From NCBI RefSeq assembly GCF_003185655.1, contig NZ_QHJQ01000009.1, forward strand, positions 62,001 through 126,000: DNA of 64,000 bases, read 5' to 3'. The notes under the pieces were generated by a model, which was not told where the DNA came from, did not search any database, and was given only the letters and a program-made list of their open reading frames with translations. This DNA comes from Coraliomargarita sinensis (GTDB lineage: Bacteria; Verrucomicrobiota; Verrucomicrobiia; Opitutales; Coraliomargaritaceae). Shown here in pieces: positions 8,867 through 18,759 of this stretch (position 1 is its first letter; every line of letters begins with the position of its first letter). The position numbers and the translations under genes are program-made.

Positions 8867-10720
8867 TTAGCCAATTAAACCGACTGCTACAGCCCAGAGG
8901 AGAATCAATCCCGCAAGGAACCAATAAACGTAACCGTGTATGTTACCAACGTGGAGCGCGCGTGAGCACATGCCCACAAGCCCGACCAGACCGGCACTGC
9001 CGCGAACAACGACTCCCTTGATCAGAAAGACGTCGAGGAAGCCGAGCAAATCCGCCAACCGCTGCTGGATCTTGGCCACATAGAAATTGTAGATTTCGTC
9101 GAACCATAGGCGTTCCTTGAGGAAGCCGTATACCGGAGGAGCGACCTTATCGAGTTTGTCTTCCCTGGCACCTTTGCCATAGAAGAAAAAGGAAGCCAGC
9201 AGACCAACGAGCCAGGCCGCGCTACCGAAGATAAGAACATTCTTATGCATCGCCTTGTAGCCTTCGGCGTGGTGCAGGTGATCGAGATCGGCGCGAATCA
9301 ATTCACCCAGTTGCTCCGGCCAGAAACCGGTCCATCCCCCGGCCACCGAAAGCACCGCCAGAATAATCAAGGGCACGACCATGGTCAGCGGACTCTCATG
9401 CGCGTGCGAAGCGGACTCGGACTTGGCTTCACCCAGGAAAGCGACCCAGAAAAGACGGCCCATATAACCGGCTGTCAAAAAGGCGCCCGCTGTCAAAAGA
9501 ACAAACAGAGGCGTATTGCCCAGGCCGGCGGCAATTAGGATACCGTCCTTTGAGTAAAACCCGGAAAGCCCATAGACGCCACAAAGTGCGAGCACCCCGA
9601 TAAAGAAAGTGATGGCCGTGATCGGCATCTTCTTCAGCAGGCCGCCCATCTTGAAAATATCCTGCTCATGATGGCAGCCGTGAATTACGGAACCGGCACC
9701 GAGGAAAAGGAGCGCTTTAAAGAAGGCGTGTGTGATCAGATGGAAGAGCGCCACGCCGGGATAGCCCAAACCAAAGGCCGCGGCCATGTAGCCGAGTTGG
9801 GACAGCGTGGAGTAAGCGAGGATCTTCTTGATGTCATTCTGCCCGTAGGCACAGAAGCCGGCATAAACCGCGACGGCGGTGCCGAGCACGGCGATCATAT
9901 TGAGGACATCAACCGGGAAGAGGAAGGTGATCCGGATCAGGAAATAGACCCCGGCAGCGACCATGGTGGCAGCGTGGATCAGGGCCGAAACCGGCGTGGG
10001 ACCGGCCATCGCGTCCGGCAACCAGACATGCAGCGGAAACTGGGCCGACTTACCAATAAAGCCGCAGGCAAGCAGCATGGCGATCCCCGCACTGATGAGC
10101 TCGCTGTTGGCCGCCACGATCCCCTGCATTTCACTCAGGTTGGTGGTGCCAAAGTGCCAGTAGGCGTAAACGATACCGACCAAAAAGCCGAGGTCACCGA
10201 TCCGGTTGACGATAAAGGCCTTTTTGGATGCCGCCTTGGCTTCTTCCGTTTCCAGGTAGTGCCCGATCAGCATGTAGGAACTGAACCCGACCAGCTCCCA
10301 GAAAACAAAGATCATGATCAGGTTGTCCGCCAGCACGATGCCGAGCATTGAGAACATGAAGATAGACAAGCCGCCGAAGAACCGGGCACGGGCTTTATCC
10401 TCGGACATGTACCCGAGACTGAAGACATGGATGAGAAAACCGACAAAGGCCACCATGGTCAGCATGGTCGCGGCGACACCATCGAAGAGGAAACCCATCG
10501 CCACATTAAAGTCGCCGAAACTCAACCAGTTCCAAGACATGGTCACGGCCTCACCACCCGCCGTGCGCAGCGCCGCAATGGTCGCTGCAAAAATCAGAGC
10601 GGCAGTCGCAACCGAGATATACGAGGCGAGCTTACCGAAACGACGGCAGAAAAATGCGATGACCGCGGCTGAGGCCAGCGGTGCGAGAAGAACGACAAGA
10701 AGTGATTGCGTGGCAGTCAT
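8867..10720 (-). CDS. nuoL: NADH-quinone oxidoreductase subunit L
   Basis: A 617-residue complex I subunit, the most distal proton-pumping unit, with the long lateral helix near the C-terminus expected for this family. Recognisable blocks are [16 protein letters not shown] (near 140), with the functional glutamate, FGKS-type [19 protein letters not shown] (near 220) and [14 protein letters not shown] (near 245). The start overlaps the nuoK stop by four bases, the usual coupling in this operon. Length agrees with NuoL proteins (about 610-650). Confidence 0.97.
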   Translation of the reverse strand: MTATQSLLVVLLAPLASAAVIAFFCRRFGKLASYISVATAALIFAATIAALRTAGGEAVTMSWNWLSFGDFNVAMGFLFDGVAATMLTMVAFVGFLIHVFSLGYMSEDKARARFFGGLSIFMFSMLGIVLADNLIMIFVFWELVGFSSYMLIGHYLETEEAKAASKKAFIVNRIGDLGFLVGIVYAYWHFGTTNLSEMQGIVAANSELISAGIAMLLACGFIGKSAQFPLHVWLPDAMAGPTPVSALIHAATMVAAGVYFLIRITFLFPVDVLNMIAVLGTAVAVYAGFCAYGQNDIKKILAYSTLSQLGYMAAAFGLGYPGVALFHLITHAFFKALLFLGAGSVIHGCHHEQDIFKMGGLLKKMPITAITFFIGVLALCGVYGLSGFYSKDGILIAAGLGNTPLFVLLTAGAFLTAGYMGRLFWVAFLGEAKSESASHAHESPLTMVVPLIILAVLSVAGGWTGFWPEQLGELIRADLDHLHHAEGYKAMHKNVLIFGSAAWLVGLLASFFFYGKGAREDKLDKVAPPVYGFLKERLWFDEIYNFYVAKIQQRLADLLGFLDVFLIKGVVVRGSAGLVGLVGMCSRALHVGNIHGYVYWFLAGLILLWAVAVGLIG

Positions 10721-11022
10721 CGGCTTAAGGCGTTCAGTTGATCGACCATGACCGTTTGCCGCCTCCGGAAAAGGGCGACAATGATCGCGAGACCGACCGC
10801 TACTTCGGCGGCGGCCACAGTAATAATAAAGAAAACGAACAGGTTGCCATCCATCGTGCCGTTGTAGCGCGAGAAAGCGACCAACGCGAGATTGACGGCG
10901 TTGAGCATGAGTTCCAGCGACATGTAAATGACAAGCGTATTTTTACGCAACAGCACACCCAGCATACCGATGGCAAAAAGCAACGACGCAATCAGGATGA
11001 ATGCATTGAGTCCGACGGTCAT
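10717..11022 (-). CDS. nuoK: NADH-quinone oxidoreductase subunit K
   Basis: A 101-residue protein with three membrane helices, matching NuoK in size and in the block [16 protein letters not shown] (33-48), which carries the conserved intramembrane glutamate. A second conserved glutamate is in [11 protein letters not shown]. It links the proximal membrane arm to the antiporter-like subunits. It overlaps both neighbours by four bases, so translation of nuoJ, nuoK and nuoL is coupled. Confidence 0.97.
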   Translation of the reverse strand: MTVGLNAFILIASLLFAIGMLGVLLRKNTLVIYMSLELMLNAVNLALVAFSRYNGTMDGNLFVFFIITVAAAEVAVGLAIIVALFRRRQTVMVDQLNALSR

Positions 11023-11561
11023 TTGGCATCCTCCTCTTTTTTCGATACCACGATCACGCCAACCATCGCGGCGAGTAATAGAAATCCGGTCACCTGGAAC
11101 GGCAGCATGTATTTTGTGAACAGGCTGTAGCCGAAGGATTTAGCGGAAGTCGTAAACGGGATACCAAGCCCCTCCCCTGTTGGATTTTCGGCAACAGTGG
11201 GAAGCGCCGCTTCCGGCAGGTGCTGGTCACCGACAAAGGTGGAAAAGATCAAGATCGTCAGCAGGGCAAAGCCCATGATGGAGCCGGCGAGCGTCATCTT
11301 GTCCTTGAGGTAGTGATTGGTCTCTTTGTCCACATCAAGCAACATGATGATGAAAAGGAAAAGCACCATGACCGCACCCGCGTACACGAGCACTTGGAGG
11401 ATCGCCAGAAAGTAAGCCTCCAACAGCACGAACAGGGCGGCCGTACCGACAAAGGAAACGATCATACAGATCGCACCGTTCACGGCGTTCGGACTCAACA
11501 CCATTAGGAGTGCCGAGATCAGCGTAATCGCTGCAAAAACATAGAACAGGATATCAAGCAT
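11019..11561 (-). CDS. nuoJ: NADH-quinone oxidoreductase subunit J
   Basis: A 180-residue, five-helix membrane subunit of complex I. I chose the ATG at 11561 ([14 protein letters not shown]), because the longer frame would run into nuoI and adds a charged stretch not found in the family. The conserved helix with the pi-bulge region is in [20 protein letters not shown] (near 55-75). It lies five bases after the nuoI stop and overlaps nuoK by four bases. Confidence 0.95.
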   Translation of the reverse strand: MLDILFYVFAAITLISALLMVLSPNAVNGAICMIVSFVGTAALFVLLEAYFLAILQVLVYAGAVMVLFLFIIMLLDVDKETNHYLKDKMTLAGSIMGFALLTILIFSTFVGDQHLPEAALPTVAENPTGEGLGIPFTTSAKSFGYSLFTKYMLPFQVTGFLLLAAMVGVIVVSKKEEDAK

Positions 11562-11566
11562 CGGAA

Positions 11567-12118
11567 CTAGTGGTGCGGGTTCCCCTTCTCCTCGGCTGCC
11601 TTCTTCTTGTCCCACTTGTAGTGTTGGTCCGGAAGGGTGCCGCCAAGCTCGTAGAGCTTTTCTTTATTGTTAATCATTTCCTCGCGGGTGTAACCCGAGG
11701 ATGAAAAGATATCCTGCAGGAAGATGGCCTCTTCCGGGCAGACCTCCTGACAGAGACCGCAGTAGATGCAGCGGAGCATATTGATGTCGAACTCCTTGGG
11801 CGCCTTCTCCACGTGCGCGCGATCCGGTTCTTCCTCTTCGGAGATTTCACCGGGCGTGATGCGAATCGCCTTGGGCGGACAGACGAATTCGCAGAGCTGA
11901 CAGGAGACACATTTTTCGCGGCCGTTCGGGTCCTTGACCAAAGTGGGCACGCCCCGGTAGTTATCCGGGATATTCGGACGTTCGTCCGGATACTGCAGCG
12001 TCACAGGCTTTTGCAGCATGGTGCTGAAGGTTGTTTTCAAGCCACCCAGAATCTGCGGGATAAAGGTCTTCTCCGCGAGAGTCAGCGGCTTACGTTCCAT
12101 TACTTTCGTCTTGGCCAT
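11567..12118 (-). CDS. nuoI: NADH-quinone oxidoreductase subunit I
   Basis: A 183-residue ferredoxin-like subunit carrying the two [4Fe-4S] clusters (N6a, N6b) on the path from the NADH module to quinone. Both cluster motifs are complete: CVSCQLCEFVCP (near 71) and CIYCGLCQEVCP (near 118). The N-terminus is amphipathic, for docking to the membrane arm. The C-terminus has a charged extension after the second cluster. It follows nuoH by three bases and precedes nuoJ by five. Confidence 0.97.
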   Translation of the reverse strand: MAKTKVMERKPLTLAEKTFIPQILGGLKTTFSTMLQKPVTLQYPDERPNIPDNYRGVPTLVKDPNGREKCVSCQLCEFVCPPKAIRITPGEISEEEEPDRAHVEKAPKEFDINMLRCIYCGLCQEVCPEEAIFLQDIFSSSGYTREEMINNKEKLYELGGTLPDQHYKWDKKKAAEEKGNPHH

Positions 12119-12121
12119 AAC

Positions 12122-13234
12122 TTAGCGGGTGAAGGTGTCGTAGAGTGCGATAATCAGGGTGTTGAGCACGAGGTTCCCAACAGCCAGTGGAAGCAGAATC
12201 TTCCATCCGAGAGACATCACCTGGTCGTAGCGGAAGCGCGGGAGCGTCCAACGAATCCAGATGAAGAAGAAAATCATGAAAAAGACTTTGGCCATGAACC
12301 AGCCCACGGACAGCAGCGTTCCCAGCAGACCATCGGACCAGGGATCCGCAAACCAGGGCAGGAAGTTCCAGCCGCCCAGGAAGAGGAGCACGAAGACGGC
12401 CGAGCCCATAATGATGTGGGCGTATTCCGCCACGAAGAAGATGCCAAACTTAAAGCAGCCGTATTCCGTATGGAAGCCGCCCACGAGATCCGTCTCGGAC
12501 TCAGCCATATCAAAGGGCAGACGGTTGGTCTCGGCGAAGAGCGCAACCAGGAAAATGAGCGCGGAGAGTGGCTGTATAATAACCAACCAGGCGCTTTGCT
12601 GGGCCTGAACCACGCCGAAGAGGCTCATGCCGTAATCCGAGCCCGGTGCTGCGGCCCACATGAACACCGGCAGCAAGGAAAGCCCCATGGCCAGTTCGTA
12701 GGAAATCATTTGCGCGGACGCTCGAATTCCGCCGAGGAAGGGATACTTGGAATTGGAAGCCCACCCCGCGAGCACAATGCCGTATACCCCCAGCGAGGAG
12801 ATCGCCAGAATGAAGAGCATACCGAGATCAATATTGGCCAGCACGAGTGGCTGGGTGATCCCATCGGCATCCACATAACGACCGAAGGGCAGCACCACCA
12901 TGGTCGTCAGTGCTGGCGCCAATGCGATGATCGGGGCGAGATAATAGTAACCGACCTTCACATGGCCGGGAGTAATCTCTTCTTTGAAAAGGAACTTCAG
13001 GCCATCGGCTGCAGGCTGGAAGAGGCCGAGACTCGTCATCAGGTTTCCGATGATCGGAATGTGTCCGAGAAACGCCACACGTGCGCGGTTTGGCCCGACA
13101 CGCCCCTGAATCCAGCTGGAAACTTTCCGTTCGGCCAGAACGGAGTAGCCGCAGAGCGTCATAAAGACGGAAATCATAACGAGCGCATAGGCGATCGGCA
13201 GGACGATAGGGAGCGATGCGGTGATAAAATCCAT
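12122..13234 (-). CDS. nuoH: NADH-quinone oxidoreductase subunit H
   Basis: A 370-residue protein with eight membrane helices that forms much of the quinone chamber of complex I. Family blocks seen are ERKVSSWIQGRVGPNRA (near 35), LKFLFKEEITP (near 80), FAETNRLPFDMAESETDLVGG (near 235) and YDQVMSLGWKILLP near the C-terminus. I chose the ATG at 13234 (MDFITASLP). A TTG three codons upstream is in frame but less likely. It is spaced 12 bases from nuoG. Confidence 0.96.
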   Translation of the reverse strand: MDFITASLPIVLPIAYALVMISVFMTLCGYSVLAERKVSSWIQGRVGPNRARVAFLGHIPIIGNLMTSLGLFQPAADGLKFLFKEEITPGHVKVGYYYLAPIIALAPALTTMVVLPFGRYVDADGITQPLVLANIDLGMLFILAISSLGVYGIVLAGWASNSKYPFLGGIRASAQMISYELAMGLSLLPVFMWAAAPGSDYGMSLFGVVQAQQSAWLVIIQPLSALIFLVALFAETNRLPFDMAESETDLVGGFHTEYGCFKFGIFFVAEYAHIIMGSAVFVLLFLGGWNFLPWFADPWSDGLLGTLLSVGWFMAKVFFMIFFFIWIRWTLPRFRYDQVMSLGWKILLPLAVGNLVLNTLIIALYDTFTR

Positions 13235-13246
13235 GACGACCAAGAT

Positions 13247-14971
13247 TTAGGCACCCGCCGGTGCCGATTGCGCCTCCTTAAACGCGACAGGATCGTATTT
13301 CAGATTCTTGGTCTCGGCAAATGGCAGTTCGACGAGCGCACCGGGCTCAAGTGCGATCCCCTCATCGGGAATACCGCGCCAGGTCAGCGAATCTTGAATG
13401 GATTCGAGTTTGGCGGCGATCCGCTGCCAAACCTCATCCAGGGTCACTGCGGCAGGCTTCTCATCCGCAAGCGGTGCGGCAATTTTCTCCAGCACCATAA
13501 AATCGGGCCGGATGCCTGACGGCCCCGGGACTGCGGTCTTGAATTTCTGCAAACGGAAGGTCTGGTTGATAAACGTTCCGTCCTTTTCAAAAACCATCAA
13601 CGAGGGGATGACAATATCGGCATCTTTGGCGGTATCGTTGGTGTGCGTGCCGACGTAAATCACTTTGACCTTGCTTAGCAGGTCAGGCGAAATACCGAGG
13701 GCAGTCACATCCTCATTCACAACCAGAAGCGTCTTAACCGCACCGGAATTAATGCCCCGTGCCAGTGGGCTCAGTTCGGCTTCCGGCAGTTGATCAATCA
13801 AGCCGGTCAACAGGGCACCACGGAGGTTCGGCGTGCGGTCCTCAGACTGTAGCAGCCCGTCACCCTCGCCGTAGTGGCTGACAAGCGAGACTTTAGCTCT
13901 GCTGCGCTCGGCGATCGCCTTGTAGTAAAATTGTTCTTCGACCGAGCTGTGCGCGGAAGCCACCATAGCTACATCGCCGCCCTTGAGTAGGTCGACGGCC
14001 GCCGAGGCCACATCCTCCGGGGTCTTGTGCACGCCGCCGATGGTGTAGTGCGTCAAGCGGTCTTCGGACTCGACGGCTTTATAAAGCGCACGCCCGGAAT
14101 CCGTCATCCAGGTATCATTCACCGCGTCATTACGACGCGGTGTGATGCGATAGATTTTGCCCTCACGGCTCCAAATCTCGGTGTTTGCCCCGACGCTGCT
14201 TTCGGTACAGATGCTGTTCGTACGTTTGAGGAACCAGACCCGCATTTTGAAGCGGAAGTCCGTACTTGTCAGCGCACCGACCGGACAAATATCGACCGTG
14301 TTCAAGGAATAGTTGTTCTCCAGCTCCTTACCGGGATAGCAGGTCAACGTGGAATAGGTGCCGCGGTCGACAAAGCCGAGCACGTCATCATCAACAATTT
14401 CCTTGCTAAAACGCACGCAGCGGGAGCAAAGGATACAGCGCTCGTCGTCGAGCGTTACTCTCGGCCCGAGGCGGGTGCGCTTGGGTTTGACGTTTTTATC
14501 CTCGATAAAACGGCTGTAGCCACGACCGTGTTCCGCGGAAAATTCCTGCAGGCGGCACTCCCCCGCCTGATCGCAAATCGGGCAGTCCAGCGGGTGATTG
14601 ATTAAAAGAAATTCCGTCACCCCGTTGCGCGACTCTTTGACCATGGGCGAGTTGGTCTTGATGTGCATCCCCGGCGCGGCGTTGGTGGCACAGCCGATTG
14701 TCGGCTTGGGCATCCAGCCGATCTTCTGGTTCCCGTCCTCGTCGAGAATCGCCTCGCCGGTGGCACGATCCTTCATCGGCATGCCCATTTCGACAAGGCA
14801 CATCCGGCAGTTACCGGCCACAGAAAGCTTCGGGTGATAGCAGTAGTGCGGGACTTCTTTGCCCTTACCCACCATCTTAACCGCCTCGATGATATTCGTG
14901 CCTTGAGGGACGCTTACGTCCTGACCATCGATGTTGATCGTCACGTTCTCGACTGTTCCGTTCTGGCTCAT
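13247..14971 (-). CDS. nuoG: NADH-quinone oxidoreductase subunit G, short form
   Basis: A 574-residue iron-sulfur subunit of the NADH module. The N-terminal [2Fe-2S] domain has the cysteines of HYCYHPKLSVAGNCRMC (near 40-56). The His/Cys cluster region is LDCPICDQAGEC (near 125), and the ferredoxin-like region has CILCSRCVRF (near 180) and VDICPVGAL (near 230). The molybdopterin-oxidoreductase-like part after residue 250 is much reduced compared with the roughly 900-residue Escherichia coli form, which explains the short length. Start ATG at 14971 lies three bases after the nuoF stop. The fold of the shortened C-terminal part is inferred. Confidence 0.94.
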   Translation of the reverse strand: MSQNGTVENVTINIDGQDVSVPQGTNIIEAVKMVGKGKEVPHYCYHPKLSVAGNCRMCLVEMGMPMKDRATGEAILDEDGNQKIGWMPKPTIGCATNAAPGMHIKTNSPMVKESRNGVTEFLLINHPLDCPICDQAGECRLQEFSAEHGRGYSRFIEDKNVKPKRTRLGPRVTLDDERCILCSRCVRFSKEIVDDDVLGFVDRGTYSTLTCYPGKELENNYSLNTVDICPVGALTSTDFRFKMRVWFLKRTNSICTESSVGANTEIWSREGKIYRITPRRNDAVNDTWMTDSGRALYKAVESEDRLTHYTIGGVHKTPEDVASAAVDLLKGGDVAMVASAHSSVEEQFYYKAIAERSRAKVSLVSHYGEGDGLLQSEDRTPNLRGALLTGLIDQLPEAELSPLARGINSGAVKTLLVVNEDVTALGISPDLLSKVKVIYVGTHTNDTAKDADIVIPSLMVFEKDGTFINQTFRLQKFKTAVPGPSGIRPDFMVLEKIAAPLADEKPAAVTLDEVWQRIAAKLESIQDSLTWRGIPDEGIALEPGALVELPFAETKNLKYDPVAFKEAQSAPAGA

Positions 14972-14974
14972 CGT

Positions 14975-16339
14975 TTAAATCAGTGTCGTCTCCTTGGCCG
15001 TTTTTTCGCCCTCTTTACGGCGAGCGGCTTGTTCACGGGCCTTTTCTACGAACTCGTCCTTGAATTTGGCAATAAAGCTTTGCACCGGCCAGGAGGCTGC
15101 TTCGCCGAAGGCACAGATCGTGCGGCCGGCGATCTGGTCGGCAATCGAATTCAACAGGTCGGCATCCTCTTCACGGGCCTCGCCATCGACCATACGTTGG
15201 GTGATCTTGCGCATCCAGGGCACACCTTCGCGGCAGGGGGTGCACTGGCCGCAGCTCTCGTGAGCATAGAAATAGTTGATATTGGCCAGGGCCTCGACCA
15301 TGTCGGTGCTGTCGTCCATCACGATCACGCCGCCGGAGCCCGACATGGAGCCGACTGCCATCAGGCTGTCAAAATCCATGGGGATATCTTCGATGCCCCA
15401 ATCGTATTCAGTACCGTCCTTCAGCTTGCCGGTAAAGCGCTCGTCCGCACGCAGGATCTTGGATGAGGATCCGCCGGGGATGACGGCTTTCAACTTGCGG
15501 CCGGGCTTGAGTCCACCGCAGACATCGTAGATCAACTCACCGAGCGTAATGTCCGCACAGGCAAACTCATAGTAGCCGGGCTTCATCACATGACCGGAGA
15601 CACACCAGGTCCGGGTGCCGGTATTCCCGGGCGTGCCGATCTTGGCAAATTCCTTGCCGCCCATGGCGACCACATGCTTCACGTCGCAAAGCGTCTCGAC
15701 GTTGTTGACGATGGTCGGACACTGGTAAAGCCCCAGCGCAGCGGGGAAATACGGCGGTTTGATGCGCGGGTTGGCACGAAAGCCTTCGAGTGATTCGATC
15801 AGGCCGGTTTCCTCACCACAAATATAAGCGCCGGCACCACGATGCACGATGATGTCGCAGGAGTAACCGGAATCGAGTATGTTGTCGCCGAGGAAGTTCT
15901 TTTCGCGGGCCTCTTCGATCGCTTTCTCCAGAATGCGATAGCCTTGGAAGAATTCACCGCGGATGTAGATAAAAGCGAGCTTTGCCTGGATAGCATAGGC
16001 CGCGATCATCATACCCTCGATCAACTGGTGGGGGTCCTTGTGAATAATCTGGCGATCCTTGAAGGTACCCGGCTCGGACTCGTCCGCGTTGCACACCAGG
16101 TAGATCGGCTTGCCGGACTTGCGGTCAAGAAACTTCCACTTCATCCCGGCCGGAAAGCCCGCACCGCCACGGCCACGGACACCGGAATCCATCACTTCCG
16201 CGCAAATGTCTTCCGGCTTCATGGTCACGGCCTTCTTCAACTCTTCGTAGCCACCGTGTTTCAGGTAGCAATCGATATCGTTGGTATAGCCGGGCTCATC
16301 CGCATACTTCATAATGAGCCGTGTTTCTTCGTGTGCCAT
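14975..16339 (-). CDS. nuoF: NADH-quinone oxidoreductase subunit F
   Basis: A 454-residue flavoprotein that takes electrons from NADH. It shows the FMN/NADH-binding glycine motif GRGGAGFPAGMKW (near 55), the ExGxxxCGEE-type stretch GAGAYICGEETGLIESLEG (near 170), and the [4Fe-4S] motif ESCGQCTPCREG (near 345). A basic, lysine-rich tail of about 20 residues closes the protein. It stands 34 bases after nuoE, the widest gap among the nuo genes except around the nuoE start, and three bases before nuoG. Confidence 0.97.
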   Translation of the reverse strand: MAHEETRLIMKYADEPGYTNDIDCYLKHGGYEELKKAVTMKPEDICAEVMDSGVRGRGGAGFPAGMKWKFLDRKSGKPIYLVCNADESEPGTFKDRQIIHKDPHQLIEGMMIAAYAIQAKLAFIYIRGEFFQGYRILEKAIEEAREKNFLGDNILDSGYSCDIIVHRGAGAYICGEETGLIESLEGFRANPRIKPPYFPAALGLYQCPTIVNNVETLCDVKHVVAMGGKEFAKIGTPGNTGTRTWCVSGHVMKPGYYEFACADITLGELIYDVCGGLKPGRKLKAVIPGGSSSKILRADERFTGKLKDGTEYDWGIEDIPMDFDSLMAVGSMSGSGGVIVMDDSTDMVEALANINYFYAHESCGQCTPCREGVPWMRKITQRMVDGEAREEDADLLNSIADQIAGRTICAFGEAASWPVQSFIAKFKDEFVEKAREQAARRKEGEKTAKETTLI

Positions 16340-16373
16340 GGTGGTAAAATTGCTGATAACTAATGAATAATAA

Positions 16374-16871
16374 CTAATCGGGCATGCCGTCGGAGAGCTC
16401 GCCGGACTTCATCTTGGCGGCTAGCTCGCCGGCCTTGTCGGGATCGATATCGGTATATTCTTCTTCGCCCACCATAACGACAGGCGCGCGGCCACAGTCG
16501 GCATGACACTCGACATACTCAAGCGTCACCAAGCCGTCTTCGCTGGTATGCCCCACCTCGACGTTCAACTCCTTTTCCAGCCGGTGGCAGGTCTGATAGG
16601 CACCGGCCAGGGCACAGGGCAAGGTGCGGCAGACCCGCACGTGGTATTTCCCGGTGGGCTCGGTCCGAAGCATCGGGTAGAAGGTGACAATCTCTTGAAT
16701 GTTAATCGGCTCAAGCTCCAGACGCTGGGCGATCCACTCAATCGCTTCGTTCGACAGATAACCCTGATCCTCCTGCACGAGGTGACAAAGCGGCAGCGCA
16801 GCGCTGCGCTTCGTGGGATAGCGCGGCACGAGCTTGTCGATTTTCTCGGTGGTTTCGGGTTTTAAATTCAT
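16374..16871 (-). CDS. nuoE: NADH-quinone oxidoreductase subunit E
   Basis: A 165-residue thioredoxin-like [2Fe-2S] subunit of the NADH module. The four cluster cysteines are in CRTLPC (near 85) and VECHADCGRAP (near 125). The ATG at 16871 (MNLKPETTEKI) was chosen because the longer frame would overlap the end of nuoD and adds a serine/lysine-rich stretch unlike the family. It is 25 bases after the nuoD stop. Confidence 0.95.
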   Translation of the reverse strand: MNLKPETTEKIDKLVPRYPTKRSAALPLCHLVQEDQGYLSNEAIEWIAQRLELEPINIQEIVTFYPMLRTEPTGKYHVRVCRTLPCALAGAYQTCHRLEKELNVEVGHTSEDGLVTLEYVECHADCGRAPVVMVGEEEYTDIDPDKAGELAAKMKSGELSDGMPD

Positions 16872-16896
16872 CTCTGTCAGTTTCGGCTTTCCACGT

Positions 16897-18138
16897 TTAC
16901 CGGTCGCACTCCCCCATGACAAAGTCGAGCGAGCCAAGGATCACGGTGATATCGGTCAGGTAGTGGCCGGGGATCAGTTTATCGAGAATACTGAGGTTAC
17001 AGAAAGACGGGCCGCGAATCTTCAGGCGATAAGGCACGCCCCCACCCTTGGATACAATGTAGAAGCCGAGCGCGCCCTTGGGATTTTCGGCTTCAAAATA
17101 AACTTCACCGGCCGGAATTTGCGGCCCTTCGGTCACAATCATGAAGTTCTGGATCAGTTCCTCCATGCTGGAGAGAATCTTGGCCTTGGGTGGTGCGAAG
17201 ATCTTCTTCGCTTCCTCAGCATAGTGCGGCCCCTCGGGGAACTTATCGATCACCTGACGAACAATGGACACGCTCTGGCGCACTTCTTCGGCACGCATCA
17301 AATAGCGGTCGTAGCAGTCCCCGGTTGTGCCTACCGGCACTTCAAAATCATATTTATCGTAGCCAAGATAGGGCTTGTCCTTGCGCAGGTCGAGATCGAC
17401 GCCTGAAGCGCGCAGGTTTGGACCGGTAATACCGTAGGCGATCGCGTCCTCCTTTGAGATCACCCCGACACCTTCGGTGCGATCCATGAAGATACGGTTA
17501 CGGGTCAGCAACTTATCCACCTGGTCGATGACCGGAAGTACGCCGTTACAGAACTCCAGTACGCGACCGAGCCAACCTTCCGGAATGTCACGGGCCACGC
17601 CGCCAATGCGAGTGTAGCTGGTGGTGAAGCGGGCACCGGTCAACTCCTCAAAAAGCGTGTAGAGCTTCTCACGCTCGGTAAAGGTATACATGAATACCGT
17701 CCAGGCACCGGCATCCATCCCGTAAACCCCAATCCCGAGCAGGTGGGATGAAATGCGGGCCAGTTCGCAGCAAAGCACACGAATCGCTTCGCAGCGCTCC
17801 GGCACTTCGAGGTTGGCCAGCTTCTCGACAGCCATGGCATAAGCCACGTTGTTGGCCAGCGGAGCAAGGTAATCCAGCCGGTCCGTGTAGGGCACGAACT
17901 GGTTGTAAGTCATGTTCTCGGCGATTTTTTCGTCGCCCCGGTGCAGGTAGCCGAGCACAGGTTCGCACTTTTTGATCACGTCGCCGTCAAGCTCCATCAT
18001 GAGGCGGAGCACACCGTGTGTGGTGGGGTGCGACGGCCCGACATTGATGGCCATGGTTTCGCCGGGCACATCTCCTTCGATCTCGGAAGCGCGGCTGCTG
18101 GCGTCAGCGATGGTAAATTCCTTAGTCGTCGTGGCCAT
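16897..18138 (-). CDS. nuoD: NADH-quinone oxidoreductase subunit D
   Basis: A 413-residue 49-kDa-type subunit that forms the quinone-binding cavity with NuoB. Family blocks seen are INVGPSHPTTHGVLRL (near 31), with the quinone-contacting histidine, GYLHRGDEKIAENMTYNQ (near 64) and CDR at the extreme C-terminus. NuoC and NuoD are separate genes here, not fused. The ATG at 18138 lies four bases after the nuoC stop. An N-terminal extension of about 28 residues precedes the conserved start. Confidence 0.97.
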   Translation of the reverse strand: MATTTKEFTIADASSRASEIEGDVPGETMAINVGPSHPTTHGVLRLMMELDGDVIKKCEPVLGYLHRGDEKIAENMTYNQFVPYTDRLDYLAPLANNVAYAMAVEKLANLEVPERCEAIRVLCCELARISSHLLGIGVYGMDAGAWTVFMYTFTEREKLYTLFEELTGARFTTSYTRIGGVARDIPEGWLGRVLEFCNGVLPVIDQVDKLLTRNRIFMDRTEGVGVISKEDAIAYGITGPNLRASGVDLDLRKDKPYLGYDKYDFEVPVGTTGDCYDRYLMRAEEVRQSVSIVRQVIDKFPEGPHYAEEAKKIFAPPKAKILSSMEELIQNFMIVTEGPQIPAGEVYFEAENPKGALGFYIVSKGGGVPYRLKIRGPSFCNLSILDKLIPGHYLTDITVILGSLDFVMGECDR

Positions 18139-18142
18139 GAGA

Positions 18143-18757
18143 TTAGTCGGTTGGTTTCTCCTTCTTTTCCGTCCAGCTCTCGTCGCGGGCGCGGGGCTCG
18201 GTCTGACTCATCGGGCCGTCGCCGGAAGAGACGAACGGGCCGCCCATCATGGGCGCGGGAATGACGGAAGCCTTGGTTTGCTCGGCCACATCGGCCGCAG
18301 GAAGCGGCACATCGATCCCGGCGAGCGGGAATTCTTTACGCAGCGGGTGGTAAGGATACTCGTCCCACATAAGAATGCGGCGCAAGTTGGGGTGCCCCTC
18401 GTAGCGAATGCCCATCAAGTCAAAGGTCTCGCGCTCGTGCCAGTTGGCTGCGGCGTAAAGATCGCAAAGCGATGGCAAGGTCGGATTGATATCGTCCGGA
18501 CAATCCGAGGCCACCCGCAGGTAAACGTGCTTCGTCGTCGAAAGAAAGTGGTAGATTCCGGTGAAACGGGGGCTTTGTGCATCCCAGTCCACTGCGGTCA
18601 CATCCATGAGCATGTCATAGCCGAACTCATCGCGCAGTGCGGTGCAGAACTCGATCAGCTTGTCGGCCGGGCAATTCACCGCGAGGTGGTCGGCAGACTC
18701 CCGCTCGGTGAGATAGTCAAACCGCTCCTGCAATAGAGCCAAATCGCTCTCAGCCAT
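18143..18757 (-). CDS. nuoC: NADH-quinone oxidoreductase subunit C
   Basis: A 204-residue 30-kDa-type subunit of the peripheral arm. The diagnostic block is WHERETFDLMGIRYEGHPNL (near 107-126), followed by RRILMWDEYPYHPLRKEFPL. The last 45 residues are a hydrophilic, proline-rich tail not needed for the fold. The start lies two bases after the nuoB stop, and the stop lies four bases before nuoD. Confidence 0.96.
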   Translation of the reverse strand: MAESDLALLQERFDYLTERESADHLAVNCPADKLIEFCTALRDEFGYDMLMDVTAVDWDAQSPRFTGIYHFLSTTKHVYLRVASDCPDDINPTLPSLCDLYAAANWHERETFDLMGIRYEGHPNLRRILMWDEYPYHPLRKEFPLAGIDVPLPAADVAEQTKASVIPAPMMGGPFVSSGDGPMSQTEPRARDESWTEKKEKPTD

Positions 18758-18759
18758 TT

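Noticed and set aside
11813..13519. Very long open frame on the plus strand opposite nuoI and nuoH
   Set aside because: It is antisense to well-conserved nuo genes, has histidine/glutamate/arginine-rich composition typical of a shadow frame, and shows no domain.
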